A stretch of 64,000 nt of DNA from Rhizobium rhizoryzae (GTDB lineage Bacteria > Pseudomonadota > Alphaproteobacteria > Rhizobiales > Rhizobiaceae). Both the position numbers and the translations under genes were made by a program. A model generated the notes under the pieces. The model was given only the letters and a program-made list of their open reading frames with translations, was not told the DNA's origin and made no database searches. The stretch lies in the NCBI RefSeq assembly GCF_011046895.1, contig NZ_CP049248.1, forward strand, positions 1-64,000, given 5' to 3'. Positions 34,128 to 43,566 of the stretch are shown here, piece by piece. Each line of letters starts with the position of its first letter. The stretch's first letter is position 1.

Positions 34128-35639
34128 ATGTCCGACCATACGCCGACGATTGACGAGATTCTGGCCCGTGTGCGTGCCGAGACCGCGGCTGTCGCGGTAG
34201 AAGAAGCACCACCAACCGGCCGTCGTCAGGGGCTTGGCACCATTCCCCTCGTGCAGGAACCGGATGACGGCGAGAAGATACCGCTCGGTAGGCCCTTCTA
34301 TACGATCGAGGAATTCGCAGCCCTCGATGACGAAGATTTCCTGCGCAATGCCTATCGTGTCGTTCTGGGCCGTGACATCGATGGTGTCGGCCGCAGTTAT
34401 TATTTGCCAGCCCTTCGCCAGGGTCACATCACGGTCGTGCGGGTGCTGAGCGCGCTTTCGCGCTCTGCGGAGGGCAAGGTGCGCGGCGTGAAGATCCGCT
34501 GGCTGCTGCCCGCAGCGGTGCTGGACCGTCTGGCCGGGCTGCCGGTCATCGGCAAGATATTTGAACCCTTCATGCGGTTTCTGGTGCGCTCGACCACCAA
34601 TCGGCGTCTCTCTCTTCTGTCTGAACGGCACACGGCGCTGATCCACGAAATCAACAGCACGCTGTCGGCCATCCGCAAGAACCAGACGATCCACGATGCC
34701 AACCAGTCCTTCCTGGAATCGGCACAATCCGCCGTCGAAAAACGCATGACGATGACGGAATACCGGGCCGCCGACGCGCGCGCCGATGCGGAAGCATCCA
34801 AGGACAAGGCCATTGCCTCGCTGTCTGAAATCCGCTCCATCCGTCAGGAAATCGTGGCACAGCGCGCTGCCGTGAACGCCCTGATCGCGGATGCCCGTGC
34901 AAAACTCCCGGCAGAGCATCAGGACGTCGTCACCCAGCTGGAAGACGCATCGCTGGATTCGCTCTACGTGGCCTTCGAGAACCGCTTCCGTGGCTCGACA
35001 AGTGAGATCCTGCGTCGTTCGGAACGCTATCTGCCGATCTTCAGGACCAACAAGCCGATCGCGGCTGGCGGCGTGGTGCTTGATATCGGCTGCGGCCGTG
35101 GCGAGTTTCTGTCTCTCCTGAAACGCAACAATATCGCAACGCGCGGCATAGACCTTAACGGCGCCATGGTTCAGGAAGCCAAGGCGCTCGATCTCGATGT
35201 GCTGGAAGGTGATGCGATTGCCTATCTGCGGTCGCTTCCCGACAACAGCCTGGCTGCCATCACCGGCTTCCATATCGTGGAGCATATCAGCTTCAAGGAA
35301 CTGGTCAGCCTGTTCGACACGGCAAATCGCGTGCTGATGCCGGGCGGCCTTGTGCTGTTTGAGACGCCAAACCCGGAAAACCTTGTCGTTGGCGCCTGCA
35401 CCTTCAACTACGACCCGACGCACAACAAGCCGCTTCCGCCGGATTACCTGCGCTTCATTGCCGAAGCACGCGGCTTCACCAATGCCCGTATTGTCCGCAA
35501 GGATGAGGATTGCGATCTCTCGCAGCCGGAAAGCGGGTTCGAACCGCAAGAGGTCAATGACTGGTTCCGCCAGCCGGCCGACTATGCGCTCTATGCGGAA
35601 AAGCCCGCAGCTGAAACGGTCGAGAACGGTCAACACTGA
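34128..35639 (+). CDS. DUF4214-coiled coil-methyltransferase, possible polysaccharide chain-end modifier
   Basis: A 503-residue protein of three parts: a DUF4214-like domain (about 58-125; FLRNAYRVVLGRDIDGVGRSYY), a helical coiled-coil-like region (about 170-285) and a class I SAM methyltransferase (motif VVLDIGCGRGEFLSLL near 315-330, then GFHIVEHI). Methyltransferase plus coiled coil recalls WbdD of E. coli O8/O9, which caps mannan chains and sets their length, but no kinase domain is visible. It heads an operon with two overlapping glycosyltransferase genes (TGATG junction at 35639). In ABC-dependent export the cap is read by the Wzt C-terminal domain, and such a Wzt is encoded at 57307. 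Chain capping is inferred. Confidence 0.8.
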   Translation: MSDHTPTIDEILARVRAETAAVAVEEAPPTGRRQGLGTIPLVQEPDDGEKIPLGRPFYTIEEFAALDDEDFLRNAYRVVLGRDIDGVGRSYYLPALRQGHITVVRVLSALSRSAEGKVRGVKIRWLLPAAVLDRLAGLPVIGKIFEPFMRFLVRSTTNRRLSLLSERHTALIHEINSTLSAIRKNQTIHDANQSFLESAQSAVEKRMTMTEYRAADARADAEASKDKAIASLSEIRSIRQEIVAQRAAVNALIADARAKLPAEHQDVVTQLEDASLDSLYVAFENRFRGSTSEILRRSERYLPIFRTNKPIAAGGVVLDIGCGRGEFLSLLKRNNIATRGIDLNGAMVQEAKALDLDVLEGDAIAYLRSLPDNSLAAITGFHIVEHISFKELVSLFDTANRVLMPGGLVLFETPNPENLVVGACTFNYDPTHNKPLPPDYLRFIAEARGFTNARIVRKDEDCDLSQPESGFEPQEVNDWFRQPADYALYAEKPAAETVENGQH

Positions 35640-36736
35640 TGCGCGTGGGAATTGCCACAGTTCATACACCCGGCATTTACGGCGGGGCCGAGTTTCTCGT
35701 GGACGGTCTGGTGGAAGCGGTACGCGCCGCAGGCCATAGCGTTCACAAGATCTCGATGCCTTTCTACTTCGAACCTGTTGATGCCGCCGCCCACACCATG
35801 GATCAAGCGCTGGGCGCCAACTACCTGCCCTTTAATGGCGGGCGCATCGATCGCATGATCTGCCTTAAATTTCCGGCCTATATGCTGCGCCATCCCGACA
35901 AGCGTGTCTGGCTGCTCCATCAACACCGTGCGGCTTATGATCTCTACGGTACGCCCTATGGCTGGCTGCCGGGCAAGCCGGAAACCGACGCGCTGCGCGA
36001 AGACATCATTGCAGGCGACAATGAAAGCCTTGGCGGTATCGAGCCGGGATCGGCACGCGCTGTCTTCACGATTGCCGAGCGCGTCTGCCAGCGTCTGCGC
36101 GATTTCAACAAGATCGAGTCCAAGGCGCTTTATCACCCGCCTGCCAACTGGGAAGAATTCCGCTGCGAGGAAGCGCTGCCCTACATCTTCGTGCCCAGTC
36201 GCCTGGAAGGCTTGAAGCGGCAGGATCTGATGCTGAAGGCGCTCGCTGCCTGCAAGACGCCGATCAATGCGGTTTTTGCCGGTTCCGGCGGCATGCGCAG
36301 CCAATTGGAATCCATGACGGCGCAACTGGGTCTGAGCGATCGCGTGCGTTTCGTCGGCGCCATCAGCCGTGAGGATATGCTCAACCTCTATGCCCATGCC
36401 TCCGCCGTCTTCTTCGGCCCGCTGGATGAGGATTATGGCTATGTAACACTGGAAGCCATGCTCTCCGGTAAGCCAGTGATTACCTGCCGCGATTCCGGCG
36501 GACCGCTGGAATTCGTCGTAAATAATGAGACCGGCTTTGTGACCGAACCGGACCCGACAGACATTGCCGCAGCTCTCGAAAAGCTGATGGCGGATACTGC
36601 CTTGGCCAAGCGTCTGGGCCAGAACGGCCGCGCCCGCTATGAGGCTCTCAACATTACCTGGTCGCATGTGGTGGAAACGCTGCTGCAGGATCTGCCGCCT
36701 CTGCCGCCCCCGCATAAGAAGGATATCCTTCTATGA
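35639..36736 (+). CDS. GT4 glycosyltransferase
   Basis: A 365-residue GT-B fold enzyme with a glycine-rich N-terminal loop (HTPGIYGGAEFLVDGL), FVPSRLEGLKRQDLML at the start of the donor half and the EX7E motif DEDYGYVTLEAMLSGKPV. It overlaps the methyltransferase stop by one base and the next glycosyltransferase by four, so all three are translationally coupled. The donor is probably one of the GDP sugars made in the window; linkage unknown. Confidence 0.88.
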   Translation: MRVGIATVHTPGIYGGAEFLVDGLVEAVRAAGHSVHKISMPFYFEPVDAAAHTMDQALGANYLPFNGGRIDRMICLKFPAYMLRHPDKRVWLLHQHRAAYDLYGTPYGWLPGKPETDALREDIIAGDNESLGGIEPGSARAVFTIAERVCQRLRDFNKIESKALYHPPANWEEFRCEEALPYIFVPSRLEGLKRQDLMLKALAACKTPINAVFAGSGGMRSQLESMTAQLGLSDRVRFVGAISREDMLNLYAHASAVFFGPLDEDYGYVTLEAMLSGKPVITCRDSGGPLEFVVNNETGFVTEPDPTDIAAALEKLMADTALAKRLGQNGRARYEALNITWSHVVETLLQDLPPLPPPHKKDILL

Positions 36737-39114
36737 AGATCGCTCTCATTACGCCGCATCCGGTTCCGCTGGCGCTGGGTGGCGCGGAAAACCTCTGGTG
36801 GGGTCTGCAACAGCATTTCGAAGAGCATACGGAGCACCGCTGCGATATTGTTTCGGTCATGTCGCCTGAGAGCAGCTTCTGGGATCTGGTTTCCTCCTAT
36901 GAAACCTTCTCCAAACTCGATCTCTCAGCTTACGACTGTGTGATCTCCGGCAAATATCCCGGCTGGATGGTGAAGCATCCGAACCATATCTGCTACATGC
37001 TGCACCGGCTGCGCGGACTGTACGACACCTATCCGATGAGCCAGCATCACCCGGCTGTGCTGAAGCATCCGAAGCTTGGCAATCTGGCGGACTGGCTGGA
37101 AGAAGGCATAACGAACCCGGATCCGGACCAGATCCCGGAACTGTTCGATCGCCTTCGCGCCTTGCGGGATGCGGATCTGCCACCGGATGTCCTGGCATTT
37201 CCGGGCGCCTTCAGCCGCGCCGTCATCCATTTTCTCGACAATGCCGCGCTTTCGCCTATGCGCATGCAACGCTATACGGCGATTTCCGGAACGGTCGCGC
37301 GCCGCAAGAGCTATTTTCCGCCTGACATGCCGGTAGACGTGCTCTATCCGCCACCGCACCGGGATAACTATAGCTGCGGCAAGAGTAGCTACTTCTTCAC
37401 CAGCAGCCGTCTGGACCGGCCCAAGCGCATTGATCTTCTGATCGAAGCCATGAAATCGGTCAAAGGCGACATTCCGCTGTTGATCGCCGGCACAGGTCCG
37501 GATGAAGCACGCCTGAAGGCGATCGCCGGCGATGATCCGCGCATTCGCTTCCTTGGCTATGTTCCGGATGACGATATGCCGGGACTTTATGCCGATGCGC
37601 GTGCCGTGCCCTTCATTCCGGTCGATGAGGATTATGGCCTCATCACCATCGAGGCGATGAAAAGCGGTAAGCCTGTCCTGACAGTCGTCGATAGCGGCGG
37701 CCCCTGTGAATTTGTTCAGCACGGAAAAACCGGCTTCATCTGCCAGCCGCAACCGGCTGCACTGGCCGAATGGCTGAACCGCCTGGCGACAAACGAAGAC
37801 GAAGCCATTGCCATGGGCAAGGCGGCTGAAGCGAAAGTTTCCACCATCAACTGGGCGACCGTAGCCAAGGGACTGCTGGAAATTGCGGCCCCTCAAGCCC
37901 GCACGCGTGTCATTCGTCCAAAGATTACCGTGGCCACGACCTTCAAGGTCTATCCGCCGATGAATGGCGGCCAGTCCCGGGTCTTCCATCTCTATCGCAA
38001 TCTGGCGAAGACCTTTGACGTCGATCTGGTGACGCTTGGCGCCACCACTGATGTGCGCCACGAGGCCGAGATCGCACCGGGCCTGATGGAAATCACCATT
38101 CCACGCACCGATGCCCATGCGGAAGCGGAATATGAAGTATCGAAGCGGGTTGACCACAAGCCCGTCAGCGATATCACCGCCAATGCGCTGCTGGGGCTGA
38201 CGCCGGACTATACGGAAGCGCTGAAGCTTTCCGCCATGACCAGCCGCATCGTTATTGCCTGCCACCCCTTCATGGTGGACTGGCTGAAGCGGGCCGCGCC
38301 GGGCAAACCCTTCTGGTACGAAGCGCAAGACGTCGAACGCACGCTGAAGGCCGCCGTGTTCGGTGATCTGCCGGAAGCAGGCTCCCTGCTGCGCGAAGTG
38401 GAACTGGCAGAACGCGAATGCTGGATCACGGCAGAACGCGTCTTTGCCTGCGCCAATCGCGATCTGGAAGCACTGGAACAGATCTATGGTCCGACCCGTG
38501 CACGCCTGTCAGAAGTTCCGAACGGCGTTTCGCTGGAAAACGTGCCCTACACCTCGCTTGAGGAGCGTCGCCGCCTGCAGGCGGTTGGCGGCATTGGGGG
38601 GCAGCAGCTCGCCATCTTCATGGGAAGCTGGCACGGCCCCAATCTAGAAGCCGTGGAAGACCTGATCGTTGAAGCGCCCCGTTGTCCGGATACGCGTTTC
38701 ATCATTCTCGGAAGCGTCTGCATGCCGTTCAAGGATCGAAAGCTGCCCGTCAATATGGAGATGATGGGCGCGGTCGACATGGAAACGCGCGATCTCATGC
38801 TGTCGATTGCGGATGTCGCGCTGAACCCGATGCGGTCCGGCACAGGCACGAACCTGAAGATGCTGGATTACATGGCCGCCGGCGTGCCGGTAATTTCCAC
38901 GGAATTCGGTGCGCGCGGATTGAACATTACCGACAGGGAACATTACTTCCGTTCTTCCACCAGTGATCTGCATGCAGCACTTGCGGCTATCAGGGAAACC
39001 AGCGAGGCAGATCTTGAACGGCTGATCCTTGCGGCGCGGGCCCGTGTCGAAGACGAATATTCCTGGGCGGTCATTGCCGATCGCTTCCTCGAGGAAATTC
39101 GCGGCGACATCTGA
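36733..39114 (+). CDS. Fused double GT4 glycosyltransferase
   Basis: A 793-residue protein containing two complete GT-B glycosyltransferases. The first (1-390) begins MKIALITPHPVPLALGGAEN and has the EX7E motif DEDYGLITIEAMKSGKP, like the preceding gene. The second (about 395-793) begins ITVATTFKVYPPMNGGQSRV and has the donor-site segment SGTGTNLKMLDYMAAGVPV. Fused glycosyltransferases such as WbdA or WbbE-type enzymes often build repeat units with alternating linkages; here two different linkages made by one polypeptide are likely. The gene ends the operon and is followed by a strong bidirectional terminator. Confidence 0.88.
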   Translation: MKIALITPHPVPLALGGAENLWWGLQQHFEEHTEHRCDIVSVMSPESSFWDLVSSYETFSKLDLSAYDCVISGKYPGWMVKHPNHICYMLHRLRGLYDTYPMSQHHPAVLKHPKLGNLADWLEEGITNPDPDQIPELFDRLRALRDADLPPDVLAFPGAFSRAVIHFLDNAALSPMRMQRYTAISGTVARRKSYFPPDMPVDVLYPPPHRDNYSCGKSSYFFTSSRLDRPKRIDLLIEAMKSVKGDIPLLIAGTGPDEARLKAIAGDDPRIRFLGYVPDDDMPGLYADARAVPFIPVDEDYGLITIEAMKSGKPVLTVVDSGGPCEFVQHGKTGFICQPQPAALAEWLNRLATNEDEAIAMGKAAEAKVSTINWATVAKGLLEIAAPQARTRVIRPKITVATTFKVYPPMNGGQSRVFHLYRNLAKTFDVDLVTLGATTDVRHEAEIAPGLMEITIPRTDAHAEAEYEVSKRVDHKPVSDITANALLGLTPDYTEALKLSAMTSRIVIACHPFMVDWLKRAAPGKPFWYEAQDVERTLKAAVFGDLPEAGSLLREVELAERECWITAERVFACANRDLEALEQIYGPTRARLSEVPNGVSLENVPYTSLEERRRLQAVGGIGGQQLAIFMGSWHGPNLEAVEDLIVEAPRCPDTRFIILGSVCMPFKDRKLPVNMEMMGAVDMETRDLMLSIADVALNPMRSGTGTNLKMLDYMAAGVPVISTEFGARGLNITDREHYFRSSTSDLHAALAAIRETSEADLERLILAARARVEDEYSWAVIADRFLEEIRGDI

Positions 39115-39133
39115 AATCGATCATGCCCCAATG

Positions 39134-39171
39134 AAAAAGGCTCTCCCGGATCTGACCGGGAGAGCCTTTTT
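39134..39171. terminator. Bidirectional Rho-independent terminator
   Basis: AAAAAGGCTCTCCCGG / CCGGGAGAGCCTTTTT around a six-base loop, with A-run and T-run on the two sides. It serves the glycosyltransferase operon (plus) and the DUF4214 gene ending at 39201 (minus). Confidence 0.93.
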
Positions 39172-39200
39172 GTTATTTCGCATTCAGGACGCGGAGCGGA

Positions 39201-40139
39201 TCAGCCCAGCCAAATGCCAGAATTGATCTGCGGCGCAACAGCAGCCACGTTTTCGGCACTTTCTGCAAAGGAGGCCAGAACATAGGCACGGCTGACGCCT
39301 GCATTGAGTTCGCCGACCCAATAGTTGACGCCGCCCGTTTCACCCTGACGATCGAGAACGTTCAGGTAAAGACGGTTCACATAGTCGAAGTTCGACGGGT
39401 TGGAACCATAGACCGAGCGGAATTCGGCAGACTGCACGAAGCCCCAACCCACTTCCGTCAGGCTTGCTCCCTTGTCGAGCTGGTTTACCCAGTAGTTCAG
39501 ACCACCGGTGTCCGGCGTGCGATCGAAAGCCGCCTGATAGATGCGATAGGCCTGCCCGGCATTGCCGTTGATATCGACAGCCAATGTTCCGTTGTCGAAG
39601 CGAACACGCTCAACATTCAGGAAATCATTGTCGGAGGTGCCGTTCTTCTTGTCGAGGAAGATGTAACTTCCATCCGAGCTGATTGTGAAATCGGAACTAC
39701 GACCGGAAAGGACAACCGTATCGATACCGCGGCCACCATCGACGATGTCGCTGCCACCTCTTGTGTAGATGGTGTCGTAGCCATCGTAACCGGCCAGCTT
39801 GTCATTGCCGGTCGAGCCGTAGATCGTGTCATCACGCTGCAGCATGAGGCCGATGAAACCTTTCAGGTCACCACGGCTGAGGTAGAAATTCGCCTGTGCG
39901 GCGGAAATGGAGAAACCGTAGATTTCGCCAACGATGGAGTTTCCAGTGTACTGGCTGAAACCGGTCATCGTGCCAGTCACGAGGCTTCGGCCAGAATAAC
40001 CAAAGCCGTAACCGTCATAATAGGCCGTTCTCGTACCATCGCTGATGACGAGTTCGGTTGACGTGCCGCGTACGATATCCCCCGCCCAGAATGTCGGGTC
40101 GATCAGGTTCGTTGTCGTATAGGCCTGGGATGTCGCCAC
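39201..40139 (-). CDS. RTX/DUF4214 secreted protein
   Basis: A 312-residue protein with an N-terminal beta domain, RTX-like motifs ([32 protein letters not shown]) and two C-terminal DUF4214 repeats ([36 protein letters not shown]) ending SGIWLG, close in layout to the C-terminal half of the protease at 21737 but lacking a protease domain. The start is a GTG at 40139, decided by a perfect GGAGG (40151-40147) seven bases upstream; an in-frame ATG at 40178 lies before that site and has none. No signal peptide. A type I secretion substrate of unknown role. Confidence 0.82.
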   Translation of the reverse strand: MATSQAYTTTNLIDPTFWAGDIVRGTSTELVISDGTRTAYYDGYGFGYSGRSLVTGTMTGFSQYTGNSIVGEIYGFSISAAQANFYLSRGDLKGFIGLMLQRDDTIYGSTGNDKLAGYDGYDTIYTRGGSDIVDGGRGIDTVVLSGRSSDFTISSDGSYIFLDKKNGTSDNDFLNVERVRFDNGTLAVDINGNAGQAYRIYQAAFDRTPDTGGLNYWVNQLDKGASLTEVGWGFVQSAEFRSVYGSNPSNFDYVNRLYLNVLDRQGETGGVNYWVGELNAGVSRAYVLASFAESAENVAAVAPQINSGIWLG

Positions 40140-40553
40140 TCTTAGTCCTCCATCAAAGCATGTGCCACTGGGTGTCAATTAGCACATCTTTATATTCAAT
40201 CATGGTGTCTAGCTTGCCATCAATCCGGGGGAAATTGAGGCGCAACGCCCCCGAAGCAAGAGCAGCCTTTAAAATTATCACTATTTTCCGCTGGCTTGCC
40301 TGTAGCTTTGCTGAACAGAAGGCGCTGATCGAGGAAATTTCAGCGACAGGGGCTGGCTCAAAACATTGGTAACCATTTGCCGCTATACAGGATGCACGGG
40401 CCTTGTTCTGCCCCATGCCGTCGAGACGTCCTTGTAGTGCGTCCGCCTCGACGGCCAATGCCTTGTCCACCATCGGGAACAGGGATCGTCGGTCTTCGAC
40501 CCTTCAGGCAGTCAGGCGCGACGGATTATCCCGCCACGCCTTCTCTCTCTCGA
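40140..40553. other. Intergenic gap, manC to RTX/DUF4214 gene
   Basis: Both flanking genes run on the minus strand, so the gap should hold the manC terminator and the promoter of the gene at 40139. A GGGGG/CCCCC inverted repeat lies at about 40229-40255. A minus-strand open frame at 40153-40473 has no good ribosome binding site or recognisable domain and was not called. Confidence 0.35.
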
Positions 40554-41987
40554 TCAGTTCTTTTCGCGCCCGAATTCATCGGAAACGCGCACGATATCGT
40601 CTTCCCCGAGATAGGAACCCGTCTGGACCTCGATCATTTCCAGCATGATCTTGCCGGGATTGTGCAACCGGTGCAGTTCGCCCTGTGGAATGTAGACGGA
40701 CTCGTTTTCGCGGACGAACATCACCTTGTCGCCGACAGTCACTTCCGCCGTGCCCTTGACGCAGACCCAATGTTCGGAACGGTGGAAATGCTTCTGCAGC
40801 GAAAGCTTCTTGCCCGGAAGCACGAAGAGGCGCTTCACCTGGAAGCGGTCGCCATGCAGCAGCGACGTATAGCCGCCCCAGGGACGATAGGATGTCGGGT
40901 GGGTCTGGGTAAGGTCTGAGGTTGCCTTTGAAGCGGCGAGCTTCTTGACCAGCTTGCCGACTTCCTGCGCTTCATCCAGACGGCCGACATAAACGGCGTC
41001 TTCGCTGGCGATGACCGCCATATCCTTCAGGCCCTGAACGGCAAGATGCGTCGAGCGGGAGAGAACCAGCGAATTCTCGCTGTTGACCACAGTCGCATTG
41101 CCGAGCACGACATTGCCGCCTTCGTCCTTTTCGCCAAGCTTCCAGACAGCATCCCAGCTGCCGAGATCCGACCAGGGGAAGGTGGAAGGGACGACAGCAG
41201 CGTTCGAGGTTTTCTCCATCACCGCATAATCGATGGAGATGTCCGGGCTCTTCGAGAAGCTGGCTTCATCGAGGCGCGCAAAATCCAGATCGGTCGCGGC
41301 GTTTGAAACCGCATCCTGGGCCGCCTGATAAACCTCCGGGGCAAAGGCCAGGAGTTCGCTCAAGAGCAGGCTTGCCTTGCACATGAAGATGCCGGAGTTC
41401 CAGTAGAAGCCACCGGCGGCCAGCATTTCCTCGGCCTTGGCGACAGGCGGCTTTTCCACGAAGCGCTTCACACGGTAGGCGCCCGTTTCCAAAGCCTCGC
41501 CCTGCTCGATGTAACCATAGCCGGTCGCAGGTTCGGTCGGGGTAATCCCGAAGGTCACGATCTTGCCGCTGAGTGCCGTATCACGAGCAATCTCGATCGC
41601 CTTGCGGTAATGCGCGCCCGCATCGATTTCATGATCGGACGCCAGGAGTTGCAGCACGGCATCTTCGCCAAAACGGGCAGTCAGGAAGAAGGCGGCGGCT
41701 GCAATCGCAGCTGCCGTGTTGCGGGCAACGGGCTCCAACAGGATGCCGGAAAGGTCTACACCCACTTCACGCGCCTGCTCGGCAACCTGGAAACGAAAGT
41801 CCTGATTGGTGATGACGATCGGTGCCTCATAAAGATCCGGATCAGCAACGCGCTCCAGAGTTTCCTGAAACAGGGTGCGGTCACCAACGACCTGAATGAA
41901 CTGCTTCGGTGCACTTGCACGCGACAGCGGCCACAAACGCGTTCCCTTGCCGCCAGCCATGATGACGGGGATGATCTTGACGCTCAC
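40554..41987 (-). CDS. manC: Mannose-1-phosphate guanylyltransferase / mannose-6-phosphate isomerase
   Basis: A 477-residue bifunctional enzyme of the AlgA/WbpW/XanB type. The N-terminal nucleotidyltransferase has IMAGGKGTRLWPLSR and the later FVEKP; the C-terminal cupin isomerase has KLSLQKHFHRSEHW and LEMIEVQTGSYLGEDDI. It makes GDP-mannose from mannose-1-phosphate and GTP in the cytoplasm and may also interconvert fructose-6-phosphate and mannose-6-phosphate. It is the last gene of an AGE isomerase-manB-manC operon, so the operon encodes two potential isomerases. It supplies Gmd at 50712. Confidence 0.95.
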   Translation of the reverse strand: MSVKIIPVIMAGGKGTRLWPLSRASAPKQFIQVVGDRTLFQETLERVADPDLYEAPIVITNQDFRFQVAEQAREVGVDLSGILLEPVARNTAAAIAAAAFFLTARFGEDAVLQLLASDHEIDAGAHYRKAIEIARDTALSGKIVTFGITPTEPATGYGYIEQGEALETGAYRVKRFVEKPPVAKAEEMLAAGGFYWNSGIFMCKASLLLSELLAFAPEVYQAAQDAVSNAATDLDFARLDEASFSKSPDISIDYAVMEKTSNAAVVPSTFPWSDLGSWDAVWKLGEKDEGGNVVLGNATVVNSENSLVLSRSTHLAVQGLKDMAVIASEDAVYVGRLDEAQEVGKLVKKLAASKATSDLTQTHPTSYRPWGGYTSLLHGDRFQVKRLFVLPGKKLSLQKHFHRSEHWVCVKGTAEVTVGDKVMFVRENESVYIPQGELHRLHNPGKIMLEMIEVQTGSYLGEDDIVRVSDEFGREKN

Positions 41988-42044
41988 GAATATCTCCCAG
42001 ACTTCCAGTGAATGCGAGGCCAGGCGGCCCCGCGCAGGTTTTCT

Positions 42045-43466
42045 TCAGCGGTTGCCCGCAGCCCATTGACGAATAAGGCCGAGGCCCTGCTCCAGCAAGT
42101 CGCCAGCCGCCTGTTCGTCGCCTGCCTCGACATAGCAACGCATTTCCGGCGCATTTCCGGATGGACGGAAGTGGATGATACGACCGTCATTGAGCGTGAC
42201 CCGCAATCCATCGATGTCGCTCTTGCTTGCAACAGTGGCGATCGGCTGCAGGAAAGTGGAAAGGTTCGCGTCCGACTGACGAAGATGCGCCATCAGCGCA
42301 GCGCTCGTCTCGACCGGAAAATTCTCCAATCGGTCCGCCGCGGCAAAGGGCAGTTTGAACGAGGAAGCAACTGCAGAAAGCGGCTTGCACTCCCCTTTCG
42401 CCAAGGCAAGCGCTGCCAGAACCGGCAGGAAACTGTCGCGTGTCGGAAGCGGCTCAAGATCCGTCCCGGACAGGGAGAAGGTCGAGGCCGTCAGGACGCC
42501 GCCATTGGCTTCAAAGCCCATGACGGCCTGTTTGCCACCCGCCAGTGCCGCGTTCATGCCTTCGATGACATAGGGGGAGCCAACGCGCGTGCGGGTGACG
42601 CTGTAGGTTCCGGCGGCTTCGATGCCTGAATTCGATGTCACAGGCGTTACGACGATCCGGGCATCAAGCAGGCGGGCAACGATGAGGCCAAGAAGATCGC
42701 CCCGCACGGGAGTACCGGTCTCATCTGCCACGAGCGGCCGGTCGCCGTCGCCGTCAGCGGAAACGATCGCGTCAAGTTGGTGCTCGGCAGCCCAACCTCT
42801 GAGCAGGCCTATGGTCTCTTCGGAAACTGCCTCGGTATCAACGGGAATAAAGGTCTTGGAACGACCAAGCGCAAGGACCGAAGCGCCATAGTGCTTCAGC
42901 ACCTGAACCAGGCCATCGCGTGCGACAGTGCTGTGCTGGTAGACACCGATCTTCAGCCCCGCCAGTGCCCCGCTCTTCAGAAGCTTGGCATTGCGATCCA
43001 GAAACTGGCCGAGTGCCTGCGCTTCCTGGTCCGGAGCGTCGGACGTGGCAAGATCGAATTCAGCGTCATCCAGCTCCCCGGCGATCCGGGTGATCTGTTG
43101 CTCGTCATTCTTGTCGATCTCGCCGTCCGGGCGGTAGAACTTGATGCCATTGCGATCTGCCGGGATATGCGAACCCGTCACCATCAGCGACGCCCGCTTG
43201 CGCGACATTGCATAAAGCGCCAGCGCCGGGGTTGGAATGAACCCGCAATGGACGGGCTTCAGGCCAGAAGCAGCCAATGCTGCGATGCATGTACCGGCAA
43301 TAGAGGGGCTCGACGGGCGGAAATCCCCTGCCACGTAAATTTCGTCGCCTGCCTTTGCCATGCCGGTTTCAAGCAGATGGCGCGCGAAAGCCGTTGCATA
43401 GAGCGCAGAGGCATGGCCCTCAAGTTCCGTAACAAGTCCGCGAAGGCCGCTGGTGCCGAATTTCAT
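42045..43466 (-). CDS. manB: Phosphomannomutase
   Basis: A 473-residue alpha-D-phosphohexomutase. The phosphoserine loop reads TGSHIP, the magnesium loop DGDGDRP, the sugar loop GFEANGG and the phosphate loop FRPSGNAPEMR. It converts mannose-6-phosphate to mannose-1-phosphate. The start at 43466 (MKFGTSGLRG) matches the family; the upstream extension is an over-run. It lies between the AGE isomerase and manC genes on the minus strand. Confidence 0.94.
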   Translation of the reverse strand: MKFGTSGLRGLVTELEGHASALYATAFARHLLETGMAKAGDEIYVAGDFRPSSPSIAGTCIAALAASGLKPVHCGFIPTPALALYAMSRKRASLMVTGSHIPADRNGIKFYRPDGEIDKNDEQQITRIAGELDDAEFDLATSDAPDQEAQALGQFLDRNAKLLKSGALAGLKIGVYQHSTVARDGLVQVLKHYGASVLALGRSKTFIPVDTEAVSEETIGLLRGWAAEHQLDAIVSADGDGDRPLVADETGTPVRGDLLGLIVARLLDARIVVTPVTSNSGIEAAGTYSVTRTRVGSPYVIEGMNAALAGGKQAVMGFEANGGVLTASTFSLSGTDLEPLPTRDSFLPVLAALALAKGECKPLSAVASSFKLPFAAADRLENFPVETSAALMAHLRQSDANLSTFLQPIATVASKSDIDGLRVTLNDGRIIHFRPSGNAPEMRCYVEAGDEQAAGDLLEQGLGLIRQWAAGNR

Positions 43467-43566
43467 GACAAGGTCCTCATGTCCCTGCGTGGCGGCCCAT
43501 TCTCTCCTGCAACAGGCCCACCCGCACATTTATTCGTGTGCTGGGTTAAGCTGTTCTTGCCCTGTG

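Noticed and set aside
33999..35669. 556-codon minus-strand frame
   Set aside because: Antisense to the DUF4214-coiled coil-methyltransferase, whose SAM motifs are clear.
36925..38328. 467-codon minus-strand frame
   Set aside because: Antisense to the fused glycosyltransferase; no family features.
40153..40473. 106-codon minus-strand frame upstream of the RTX/DUF4214 gene
   Set aside because: No ribosome binding site or domain; it covers the expected promoter and the GGAGG site of the next gene.
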